Notes: generated by a model from the sequence alone, not told the origin. 15,354 nt of DNA from Corinectria fuckeliana (GCA_019137255.1 WPDH01000104.1:1-15354), one strand, 5' to 3'. Counted from the first letter of the stretch, positions 1 to 8,467 are shown. A program made the numbers and translations.

Positions 1-690
1 ATAAATTAATAATTAGATTTATACTATATAGTTAGTAAATAATATATAAGAGTTTATAACTTATCACTAGAAAATACTTTAGTTAACTACTTACTTTTAA
101 GCTTATTATTTTTTCTTACTTTTCTAGTTTCTACTTACTATAGCTCTAATCTGCTTTTAAAATACATTTTAACACTAAAATGTAAATTCTTATATATATA
201 TTACTCTAGGGATAATAACATATTAAGACTATAGTAATAGTGCTAATATACTTCTAATAGCTATTAATTTAAGAGTGTGTAAACTTAACTAAAGTTAATA
301 TAACCCTCTTATAAAAATCAGCTAGTATATACTAAGTAAAAATAATAAACTTACTATAGTACTAAGTAAAACACTAGTAGATAACCTAGAAAATAAAGTA
401 TATAATACTATCACTAGAATTATTCTTATTATATCTCTTAAATAAGTTTAGCATATTATCTAAACTTATATATTTATATATAAGGTGTAAGCTTATATCT
501 TATATAAGAAGGATACTATATATAACTATAAAACAGCTCTTAAGAACTAAATCACTATAAATATTACTACAGCTCTTACCTTTATTATTAACACAGCTCT
601 TATTATACCTCTAGATTATAAGAGAGGCTAACCTTTCTATATATTAATTATAGTATAAAACTTAGCACTCTTAAACTAGGGAAATATAAA
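1..690. other. AT-rich stretch without a recognisable gene
   Basis: The sequence is almost entirely A/T with TA-rich runs and no CpG that I could find. No frame on either strand gives a protein I recognise. It probably includes the 5' end (untranslated region or start of ORF1) of the LINE that becomes readable further right, but neither the LINE's 5' boundary nor a target-site duplication can be seen. It could equally be an older, fully eroded repeat. Confidence 0.5.
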
Positions 691-1685
691 GTAAACAACC
701 TAAAGCTGTATTAAATATAAAGTTATAATCTAAATAAGAAATATACCTTTTAATATTAACAGCTAAACCCTAAAAGATACTATTAAGATAGTAAACTAAG
801 CTTATAATAACTTTAGTATTATTATAGTAAGAAAGCTGCTAAGTGGTAATACTATTCTTATATTTTATATAGTAGATAAGATATAAGCTATTTACACTAA
901 AGATTAGGTTACTAAAGCTTTTAGTAATAATATAGCTTTCTCCCCCCTAATATTTATAGTAATAGTAAAGAGAATCTAACTTATATTTGTTTTAAATAAT
1001 ACTAATAAGCTTATTAAAGAAATTAACAGATCTAATTAACTAAAAATCCTCTAAGTTAAAAAGTAAAAAACTAGCTAACTTAGCTCTAAAGTGAAAATAA
1101 ACCTTATCTTATATGTTAACTTTATTAAAAAGGCTAACTACTTATATAATAATAGCCTACTACTTAATATATAACTATATAACTGTAAGCCTTTTAATAA
1201 GAGGCTTTAACCCACTTAATACTATAACTACTTTAAGTTTAGACACCTAGCTTAGAACTATAAATCAGCTTTAACTTATAGATATTATAAAAGTGTTATA
1301 TATACTAACAGAGAAGAATACCTAACTAAATATAAAGAAATCTCTCTAAACTATATCCTTTATAAGAGTAAATACCTAGCTTAGAGTTATAACTGCTCTA
1401 TTATAGCTTTATACTAGGCTTATACTAAGAAAGAATACTTAGATAAACCTCTCTGCTTTTAAGAATATATAGTAACTAAACCTCTAACTTAAAGGCTTTT
1501 ACTCTTACTACTCTTACTATTAGTTTAGCTTATATAGTCTCTATTAAGAAAACCTAAAAGGCCTCTTAGTTTAACAAATAGATTATATATAATATCTACT
1601 AGCCTAGCCCTAATATAAGCCTAAGCTACTTATATACTATCCCCTCTTTTAATAATTATCTTAGTCTTATCACTATTACTATCTC
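690..1685 (+). pseudogene. LINE ORF1 (gag-like, CCHC zinc knuckles), broken
   Basis: In LINE elements ORF1 encodes an RNA-binding protein that packages the element RNA with ORF2 protein. Here one frame (codon starts at positions 2 mod 3) can be followed from about 780 to beyond 1400. It has many TAA/TAG stops but no detected frameshift. At 1220-1261 the spacing is exactly C-X2-C-X4-H-X4-C, with the three Cys codons now TAC/TAC/TAT (Tyr) and the His intact at 1244-1246. A second Cys pair outline lies at 1277-1288. A third knuckle outline (C-X2-C-X3-H-X6-C) lies at 1352-1396 with the last Cys, TGC, intact. Cys-to-Tyr (TGY to TAY) is what G-to-A mutation at TpG produces. The upstream part resembles the segment preceding the knuckles in Tad1 ORF1 proteins. 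The start codon cannot be placed. ORF2 follows in another frame. Confidence 0.7.
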
Positions 1686-2059
1686 TCTTTTAGACTACTA
1701 ATTAATACTAGTGCTATATTAAAATACTAATTATTAAGCTACTTTAACTTATATTACACTATAAGCTTATAGTAAATATAATATAATTACACTTTTTAAG
1801 CTAAATAAGAATCTTAAGATAAAAGCTTTAGCCTGCTTAAGATATTATAACTATTATATAGTTTACTATAGTAAGTATATAATAGTCTATATAAATAAAC
1901 AGTATAAGCCTAAGTTATAAATATTATAAATAGAAAAAAACTAAATTAGTATTACTTTTATAAAAACCTAATACTAAATTATTACCTTATATAATCCTCT
2001 AAATAGTAAAAGTAACTTACTTATATTATAAGCTCTTACTAGTACTACTCTAAATAATT

Positions 2060-2370
2060 ATATACTTCTTATAGGCAACTTTAACTTTTACTACCTGCTT
2101 TAAGACTATTATAACTGCTTAGACTAAGATAGTAACAGCCTTATAGAGAAGGTGTTATAACTTTATATTAGCCTTCTCACCTCTTATAAAACAGTTACTA
2201 AGTTAGCTTAAAACTACTAAAATAGCATTTTAAACCTTACCTAAGCTACTAAAACTATTAATACCTTCTATATAAAAACTAATTATAACTTAGAAGGGTC
2301 TAACTATATCTCTTAGTATATTTATATTATAAACACCTATAAAGAGATAGCTTTTAAGCTAAACTCTAGA
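2060..2370 (+). other. Endonuclease domain core of LINE ORF2 (degenerate)
   Basis: This is the best-preserved part of the endonuclease. It reads as a hydrophobic strand, then the G-[D/N]-F-N catalytic motif at 2074-2085 and a following H-H-P-L-W-like segment (now Y-Y-L-L-stop). About 45 codons later comes the S-[T/I]-L-[D/N]-L-T-W-A-T motif. All differences from the family pattern are C-to-T or G-to-A. The first Asp is lost, so the domain would be inactive even without the stops. A likely start of the domain lies near 1715, where a frame resembling the usual beginning (L-x-W/Y-N-x-N) appears, but this part is weak. Confidence 0.7.
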
Positions 2371-3059
2371 TTTAACTAAAAGAAAACCTACTAGTAAAAA
2401 GCAGCTAATAAAGTAACAGTCTATTTTTATTATATATCTAGTAGTATAATAACCACTTTAGAGGCTTTAAATATAAAAGTTAAATAGCTTCTTAAGTAAC
2501 TTACTATAATTATAAAATATATAACCCTAAAGTAAAAGAAACTTAAATCTTATTATAACTCTTAGTAAAATAGTAAAATAGCTAAAGTAACTTCTAAACT
2601 TAAGTGAGTATATTATATAGCCTAATAAACTAGCTACTTAGCTAACTAGTATACACACTTTAAGATAAGTATAGTATAAGATTAATATATATAAAATATA
2701 TAGTATACCCTCTAGAGGAAACTTCTAATTAAGCTCTTATAGTATAATATAATATAATTTTAGAATATAAAAAGATAAGCTAAACTATATAGTAAAACTA
2801 CTATAACTCTTTTATAACTTTTACCTCTTATCTACTAAGACTAACTTAAGCTAGTAATACTTTATATAGATAAAGCTAAGATCTTAGTAAGAAAATTCTT
2901 TTTTAAACCTTAAGTAAATAACTCTAACCTTCCCCCCCTTTTGCCTTCTAAAACACTTAAACTTAAGTTAGGCTATATATACTTAATAATAGACTTTAAA
3001 AAGGTTTAAAAAGCTTTATACTAAATTAAGTTATAAAAAGCCTTAAGAGAGAATAAAAT

Positions 3060-4345
3060 TCTTATAAGATTTCTTAAAGTATATAATAACCTACTTATTC
3101 TTATAATTACTAAAATAATAAATATAAGCTTTACTATTAGCTACTTTCTAATATGCTTTCACACTATAATTACTATAATTATCCTAAAAGCTAATANNTA
3201 TTAGGCTAGCACTTAATATTACTACTTAATATAATTAGTAAGATTATTAAAACAGTTATTAGTAAGTATATTATAACTATAGTAAAAGAGAAGAGGCTAT
3301 TACTTTTAGGGTAAATAAGTAATAAGCTTAGAAAGTTAATAAAGCTAGCTCTAGCTATAGTTATTAAAGTAGTATATATAGTATAAGCCTAATATAGCCT
3401 TACCTCTCTCTTTTAGCTTAACTTTATAAGAGCTTTTAATAGTATTAACTATAAATAACTTATTACTATCTTATAACTAAAAGGATTTCTTAGATAGCTC
3501 TTAGTATAACTTACTAGCTATCTTATATTATAAATAGCACAGCTCTAATTTAATAGCTAAACCTCTAACCTAATTAAAGTTAAAGTGAGAGTCCCCTAAG
3601 AATCCTTTTTATTACTTATTCTATTTATTCTTTTTATTTCTAGCCTTTATAAAGCTCTTAATAACACTCTTAGGATATTAGTTATTAGATTTATAGATAA
3701 TATAAACCTGCTAGTATTTAGCTGTAATATAAAAGAGATCTAAACCTAGCTTAAAACTATATAGGAAATATATAATAATTAGGCTTAAATAAATAGTATA
3801 ACTTAGAAACTAGATAAAATATAACTCTTTTACTTTACTTATAAATATATAATAAACTAGATATAAATTTAACTTAAAGACTTAATAGTATAACCTACTT
3901 AAACCTATAGGTTTCTTAGACTCTTTCTTTATTATAAACTACTATAAGACTTATATATAAACTACCTTAAAGAGAAACTTAAGTGTTAATACTAGGCTTT
4001 TACTATAATCACTATAAGCACTTAAGAGGTTAGCCTTAAAAGAGTAAGATTAATCTATATATAAGTTATCTGTTTTACTATAGTTTATAATATAAAAGCT
4101 TACTATATCTTAACAGCCCCTAGTAATAAGCCTTAAGGTATTATATAAGCACTTATATTAGAATAGACTTAAAACCTATATATAATAGTAGAGACTTATA
4201 AAGCTATACTTACTTACCTACTAGAAATAAAGCTAGTTATCTCCCCTCTTAATATTTATCTTAATAAACTAGCTGCTTAATTTTATAGTTATACTAAGAG
4301 ATAAAATACTACTTAGCTTATTAGGGCTACTACTACTATAGCTTT
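3060..4345 (+). other. Reverse transcriptase domain of LINE ORF2 (degenerate)
   Basis: The domain begins with the usual pre-palm segment (F-R-x-[A/S]-x-T-x-x-L-[R/L]-K-like) at about 3151-3195. After the NN run it continues with the segment that in the family reads Y-R-P-I-x-L-L-N-T-x-x-K, visible from about 3216 in frame 0. Motifs A, B and C follow at 3420-3440, 3588-3605 and 3690-3701. One Asp of the catalytic pair is Asn, and motif A's Asp residues are Asn. The C-terminal part includes a P-L-x-x-Y-L-x-x-L-A-A segment at about 4245-4280, typical of the end of fungal LINE RT regions. Not functional. Confidence 0.75.
3197..3198. other. Two undetermined bases (NN) inside the LINE RT
   Basis: The assembly has two Ns here. 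Upstream the RT frame starts at positions 1 mod 3; downstream the recognisable RT frame starts at positions 0 mod 3. Leaving out the two Ns puts both parts in one frame. Roughly six residues of the family pattern also seem to be missing at this spot. The Ns therefore look like a join or placeholder and not two real bases. Confidence 0.75.
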
Positions 4346-4880
4346 AAGGTAGATTTACTATAAGTAGTAGTAAGAACTATAATAGTAATTATAGTAAGAA
4401 GTTAGAGATTAGCTTAAAAGCTAGCTCTCTTATAAAGAGTATAAACTAATATTAGTAGTAATAAAAGTTTATACTCTTTCTAAATAGACTATATAGTAAA
4501 CCTAACTTTAAGATAAAATAAGAGAGTGCTAAAAAACTAATTAACTTAAACTAGCTAAAGCTTACCTTTTTACTAATAACAAAAAAGTATTATACTTATA
4601 CTAAGACCTTAATAAATATTAAAGCTTAATACTTATATAACTATAAATAGGAAAAATTAGTCTTAAGAGCTTTCTCTTTTAAAGGTATATACCTAATATA
4701 CCTTTATTATAATACTTATATAAAACTAGTAAAAAAACACTTAAATATATTATTATTTTTTACTTTAGATATACTAAATAATAAGAATACTTAATAAACC
4801 TACTATAAAACTAATATAAGTTTAAGCTTTAACTATTAAAGTATAAAACTGCCTAACTACTTACCTAGTAGTTCTTAAGC

Positions 4881-5170
4881 TAATATATTATCTTATACTA
4901 TAAACTAGCCTTATAAATCTATAGTAACTATAATTAAGTTTATAGTCTTATAATAAAAATAGTATACTACTATACTAAGTGCTTTTTACCCCTCTTATAA
5001 GAAGTATAAAATATACTTAGAAAAAGCTATAAAAGGTAAAAAACTAGCCTAATTATAATAGTTACTACTCTTAATTAAATCTTTTAACCCCCTATTAAAA
5101 TCCTCTAAGCTTATAATACTAACTTATAGATTTAACTTAAACTTACACTTTTATTACTTACTACCTAACT
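4881..5170. other. AT-rich stretch after the LINE, weak minus-strand frame only
   Basis: This segment lies between the readable end of LINE ORF2 and the low-complexity patch. It may be the 3' untranslated region of the LINE, but no A-rich tail or duplication marks the end. On the minus strand the frame of the 5171-5365 segment continues downward with several TAA/TAG stops. Confidence 0.35.
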
Positions 5171-5204
5171 TTATATATTTATATTACTCTTCTTTCTGTT
5201 TTTA

Positions 5205-5261
5205 CTAGTAGTAGTATTATTACTAGCCTTACTAGCCTTATTATTATTATTATTATTCTTC
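5205..5261. repeat. Low-complexity patch with TAG and ATT trinucleotide repeats
   Basis: Short TAG/TAT repeats at about 5205-5222, a doubled ACTAGCCTT unit at 5222-5239, and a run of TTA/ATT units at 5238-5258 followed by CTT units. It explains the poly-Asn stretch of the minus-strand frame. It is an ordinary microsatellite of modest length. Confidence 0.85.
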
Positions 5262-5350
5262 TTACTAGTTCTCTTAAGGGCTAATAACCTAACTGCCTTA
5301 AGGATAAAAATACTTCTTAGACAGGTAAGAGTTAAGACTATAATATATTT

Positions 5351-5368
5351 AAGGCGCTTAAGCACCTT
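5351..5368. repeat. 18-bp near-perfect palindrome with the only CpG seen in the left part
   Basis: The two 9-base arms around the central TTAA are complementary except at one position (GCG opposed to GCA). A single CpG-to-CpA-type transition explains the mismatch, so the site was probably a perfect palindrome. It sits at the GTG end of the 64-codon frame. No function can be assigned. Confidence 0.7.
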
Positions 5369-5387
5369 AGTAATATAGTTAATTCTG

Positions 5388-5412
5388 CTAACTAGTGTGT
5401 TAAACTAGTTAG
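5388..5412. repeat. Perfect 9-bp inverted repeat with 7-base loop
   Basis: CTAACTAGT at 5388-5396 and its exact reverse complement at 5404-5412, separated by GTGTTAA. It could form a hairpin. In CTAG-rich DNA such repeats can arise by chance, and there is no U-tract to suggest a terminator. Confidence 0.7.
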
Positions 5413-5520
5413 ATATTAAGCTTATAATTACTACTATAAGTGTAATATATACACACTTAAGAGCTTAACTCTTTACCTAAAGAGTTATATTTTTAAGCCT
5501 TTTAAGCTTCTCTTTTTATA

Positions 5521-5969
5521 TATTATTAGCTTATATACATACTATAAAACTAACTTACACTTATATTATTAGTACCTCTCTCTTACTAAAAAGCCTTTAC
5601 TAAGGCTTAAATAGTAGTAATAATAGTAAATAGTAGGGCTTTATATATTTTATATATATAAGTATAAGCTATATAGCTACTTATTATAGTATTTACCTAG
5701 TCTTAGTAAAAACTTACTATACTATTCTTACTTATTTATATAATACACACAAAATAAGAGATAGCTTATACTACTCTTATTAAAGTAGTAAACTTCTCTC
5801 TTAAAGTAGTAATACTTTCTATCTTAGCTTATCTCTTTCTCTTAGCTTATATAAGATTAGCTTAAATATATAGTAGATTTATANNTTATTAGAATCTATA
5901 TATAAATAGATTAGTATATATAACTATATCTCTTTTACTAAGAGATTATACTAGGTTTATTATTTTTAT
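5521..5969. other. AT-rich stretch, no gene seen
   Basis: No family is recognisable on either strand. It contains an NN at 5884-5885 and, at 5928-5946, a 7-bp inverted repeat (ATCTCTT/AAGAGAT, 5-base loop) about 24 bases before the LTR. This is the flank into which the Gypsy element inserted. Confidence 0.5.
5884..5885. other. Two undetermined bases (NN)
   Basis: A second 2-base N run, again within TA-rich sequence. No reading frame crosses it that could show whether bases are missing. Confidence 0.9.
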
Positions 5970-6616
5970 TATTTAATATGAAATTAACTATATTAGGGGA
6001 TATATAGAGTAAATACTACTAAGGGGAAGAATCCCTACTTGTGTGATTAAGATACCTAAAGCTTAGGAGTAAGATAGTAAGATAATAAGATTATAATTCT
6101 TCTATCTATTCTAGTAACTATCTTTCTTTTTATATAGGGGGAAGTCTTAGGGTACTCTCTAGTCACTCCCTGGGAAATCTCTAGATAGGTCCTGGGATTT
6201 CTCTGGGACTGTCCTGGGATTTCCCGGGATAATTCCTAGCCTAATTAGTGGGAGATTTCTCTCTCTGTTATAGCTACTCTTTAGTGGCCCTCTCTAGGGT
6301 TATAGCCTAAGCTGTTGTCAGATGGTAATAGCTCTCTATCTGGCTTATTTTGTAATAAATTCTTATAATAAAAGAAAAGCGTGCTGTCCTTAGTGTGTCT
6401 ATATTAATTGCAGCTAGGCTGTTTCTTATACTAGTAAGAGTTTTATTAATAGTTATATATAGGATTTTCTTAATCTAGGGGTGCTTACCTTGTGTTTTGC
6501 TATTATATATTAGGGGAAATCTTCTGGTCTTACTAGGCCTTTTTGTCTGTTATATTTTCTTTGCCTGTTTAGTTTGTTAGGAACTTCTTGTATATATTGT
6601 TAGTTATACCCTTATA
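5970..6616 (-). repeat. 3' LTR (complete) of the Gypsy element
   Basis: The first 373 bases align without gaps to 14981-15353/15354. The inner boundary is placed at 6616 because on the minus strand a polypurine tract (6617-6628) is directly followed by TATAAGGG, which fits an LTR start TGTAAGGG with G changed to A. The outer boundary is placed at 5970, where TATTTAAT fits TGTTTAAT by the same change, giving TGT...ACA ends. It could be a few bases away: the match to the right copy fades between 5962 and 5979. The LTR contains a phased CCTGGGA motif array at 6169-6229. As the downstream LTR it would supply the polyadenylation signal of the element. Confidence 0.85.
6169..6229. promoter_or_regulatory. 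Phased CCTGGGA motif array inside the LTR
   Basis: Five near-identical heptamers: CCTGGGA at 6169 and 6191, TCTGGGA at 6202, CCTGGGA at 6213 and CCCGGGA at 6223. Spacings are 22, 11, 11 and 10 bases, close to one or two helical turns. In the right LTR the same positions (from 15180) are eroded, for example to CTTAGGA. Such an array could be a protein-binding site, but this is inferred from spacing alone. Confidence 0.45.
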
Positions 6617-6628
6617 TTCCTCCCTAAT
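6617..6628 (-). other. Polypurine tract (plus-strand primer site)
   Basis: The minus strand reads ATTAGGGAGGAA directly before the proposed LTR start. A purine run at this place primes second-strand DNA synthesis in LTR retrotransposons. It also lies within the end of ORF3. Position and composition are the only evidence. Confidence 0.6.
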
Positions 6629-8265
6629 AAGCTTCTTTAAATCTATAGCTATAGTGGGTATACTATATTTCTTAGTATTAGCAGGGGCAGGTTAGTAAAG
6701 TTAGTATTTCCTAGCCTTAGTAGCACGGAGTGCTATTAGAAGGCTAATAGCCTATATGTTTTGCTTAGCGCTAGTGGGGGTAATAAGTATAGGTCTTCTA
6801 GCTATATTCTACTTGCCTTTCTTATAGAACTATAATACCATCTTAATTACTTTAGTAGTAGTCTCTAGGTAGGAAAAGAACTTCTATTATACTATTCGCT
6901 TAGCCAGCTTAGTTATATTATTATCTAGAAAGCTAATTACCTATAGTATGTTATTAAGGCAGATTACTAGTTCTAGAGATATCCCTGCTATTTGTGCTAT
7001 TTGTCGCAGAGAGTAGTCTAACTATGTTATTTTATAGTAAACCTGATAGTATTTAGTGAAATATTTAGCTATATTAATATTAAGAAACTAGATAGCTTAG
7101 TTAGCTACCTAGATATACTATACTAGTGTGGTTCCTCTTTCTTACTAGACTGTAGCTTTTAGGATAATAGGTATGTTATTTTATAAGGTGGTAGTCTTAA
7201 GTTGTGTGCTTACTATTACTTGTTATAGAGTTATAGCTATACTATTATTAATAGCTGCTAAAAGTGTGTTAGTAGCACTTTGTTTAGCAGGGGTGATAAT
7301 ATTTTATAACATAAATAGATCTTTATTGTGATTTCCTTAAGGGGTTATAGTCCCTAATAGGGCTGTTATAAAGAGCTAACACTTTAGTTTGCGGGTTAGG
7401 ATGCTTAAGATAGGGTTAGTAAAGCAGGTGTGTTTAAGCGATAAGCTAATAGGAGTGTTAATTTCCTGTTATATATTAGGCTAAAGCTGGCGTGCTAGGT
7501 TAACATAAGTATAGCTATCTACTAATCCTCTAATCTTATTAAGAGCTTTTTAGGCTCTATTAATTAGAGCAGGTAACTACTAGGAGGTTACCTTAGTAAT
7601 TCGCTTAAGTATTTTAGCAAGGATTATAAAGACCTTAATTTTTCTGATGATAAATATAGTTAGCTTATAAATGTTAGTTCATATTAGTCTGGTTATATTA
7701 TTAAAGCTTATAGTAAGAGTGTAAGTATTTTCTGCTAGAGAAGAGCTGCTATCTTAGTACTACCTGTTTTATTCTTATATCTATTATAGTATTTCTTATG
7801 GTAGTATGCTTAGTTTACTAGCTGTCTTACTTACTGCTTTGCTTATAACTTTACTTATAGCTTTATTTAGGGTTTTATACTAATTATAGTTTAGGTTATT
7901 ATAGTAGTATATCTAGTTCTGTTAGTCTATAAACCTAGTGTTAGAGTTATAGCCTTTAGCTTATATAAGCTAGTAAAAATATCTATAATATTACAAAAAG
8001 GTCTTAATCTAAATGTGGTATTAGTTAGAGCTTTTAGCTGCTTTAAGGTTATATTTGTTACTATATAGCTATATAGCTTAGTAATACTCTTTATACTAAA
8101 GGCAGAGAAGATATTAGGTAAGCTAGTTCTTAAATAGTTAGTAAAGCTCTTAGTCTTTAGATAGAAATATGTTACTTAATAGAGGAACTTAGAATAGTAC
8201 TTATTCTTCTTGTTTAGTATTACAGGGTATTTCTTATGTATTAGTAGTATAAGGTTATAGCCTTC
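6617..8265 (-). pseudogene. ORF3: unrecognised extra reading frame between Pol and the 3' LTR
   Basis: One minus-strand frame (codon first bases at 1 mod 3, different from Gag-Pol) can be followed from about 8265 down to the polypurine tract. That is roughly 545 codons with no detected indel; stops are mostly TAA/TAG fitting Gln or Trp, with one TGA. The translation is Lys/Gln/Ile/Leu-rich and looks mostly helical. Features along it: an acidic start (E-E) near 8205; a Lys/Ser/Ala repeat (SK-spaced) at about 7800-7860; a basic stretch near 7600-7670; a helix-turn-helix-like segment at about 6955-7012; and a basic, Pro/Ala-containing C-terminus at 6617-6770. I see no signal peptide or membrane segment, so an envelope-like protein is unlikely. 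I do not recognise the family. Stop counts in other frames are only moderately higher, so the frame call rests on its length and protein-like composition. The start codon is not resolved. Confidence 0.5.
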
Positions 8266-8454
8266 TCCTCTGAGAAGTAAAGATAGTAATATATAAAGGA
8301 AAATAATAATAAAAGAAAATAGCATGCTAGATTATAAGGTATTAATTTCTTACTTATATGTCCTGTTATTAGCTAGTGGCAGCTGTTAGTAGTGTTCTTA
8401 GTAAGGTGGTGGTGAATATACTAAGCTGTTACCTTAGGTGATCTACTATTATAG

Positions 8455-8467
8455 CCTGGGATTTCCC
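8455..8467. repeat. Internal copy of the 13-base LTR motif core
   Basis: CCTGGGATTTCCC occurs here and at 6213-6225 inside the left LTR. It lies just at the end of the Pol frame, some 200 bases before the point from which ORF3 reads well. Confidence 0.75.

Larger units (their letters stand above)
690..4880 (+). mobile_element. Tad1-like non-LTR retrotransposon (LINE) relic, heavily RIP-mutated
   Basis: Two consecutive plus-strand frames have the order expected of a fungal Tad1-type LINE: an ORF1 with zinc knuckles, then an ORF2 with apurinic/apyrimidinic-type endonuclease, reverse transcriptase and C-terminal cysteine/histidine finger. What is seen is the order and spacing of domain motifs; the family assignment is from known features of this clade. 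CpG is essentially absent and both CA and TG are scarce, so the copy looks mutated close to saturation and cannot encode functional protein. Boundaries are approximate: the 5' end is not resolved, no 3' A-rich tail was identified and no target-site duplication was found. It is probably older than the Gypsy element beside it, because it has lost many more TG/CG dinucleotides. Confidence 0.8.
1690..4880 (+). pseudogene. LINE ORF2 (endonuclease + reverse transcriptase + C-terminal zinc finger), broken
   Basis: This would be the replication polyprotein of the LINE: it nicks target DNA and copies the element RNA at the nick. Endonuclease: a G-N-F-N motif at 2074-2085 (family GDFN, Asp changed to Asn) and the outline of the S-x-LDLTWAT motif at 2224-2250. 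Reverse transcriptase: motif A outline at 3420-3440 (N-F-I-R-A-F-N where D-x-x-G-A-F-D is expected), the V-P-Q-G-S motif at 3591-3605 with Gln as TAA, and the catalytic F-A-D-D box at 3690-3701 reading F-I-D-N. The C-terminal C-X-C-X8-H-X4-C finger outline is at 4713-4763 (Cys and His now Tyr). Only about 70 codons separate the end of the RT region from the finger region, so there is no room for an RNase H domain. The frame is 1 mod 3 up to 3196 and 0 mod 3 afterwards, switching at an NN run. Confidence 0.75.
4950..5520 (-). pseudogene. Possible relic of an unidentified minus-strand gene
   Basis: A stop-free run of 64 codons lies at 5171-5365; its first codon is GTG, not ATG. The same frame can be read upstream to about 5520 and downstream to about 4950, with only TAA/TAG stops. 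The predicted segment is basic: a Leu/Ile/Lys-rich part, then a run of six Asn encoded by an AAT repeat, then a Ser/Thr/Asn/Lys-rich tail. I recognise no family. It could be the C-terminal, low-complexity tail of a host or transposon protein. It could also be chance openness caused by the trinucleotide repeat and locally lower mutation. The lack of a start codon and the stops on both sides mean it should not be taken as an active gene. Confidence 0.22.

Noticed and set aside
5171..5365. A 64-codon open frame on the minus strand as an intact small gene
   Set aside because: It begins with GTG, is partly produced by a trinucleotide repeat, and its frame continues on both sides behind RIP-type stops. 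Kept only as part of a doubtful relic.
5388..5412. Rho-independent terminator
   Set aside because: No following T-tract, A/T-rich stem, and the context is eukaryotic.
1..5969. Mitochondrial or plastid DNA, or an AT-rich bacterial genome, as the source of the very high A/T content
   Set aside because: Mutated LINE and Gypsy frames with transition-only stops, and LTR copies differing only by transitions, are explained by RIP in a fungal nuclear genome.
6355..6375. TATA-like and AATAAA-like strings in the LTR as promoter and polyadenylation signal
   Set aside because: Such strings are expected often by chance in this A/T-rich sequence and have no supporting context.
6617..8265. ORF3 as an envelope gene of an errantivirus-like element
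   Set aside because: No signal peptide, no membrane segment and no cysteine pattern of a surface protein could be seen.
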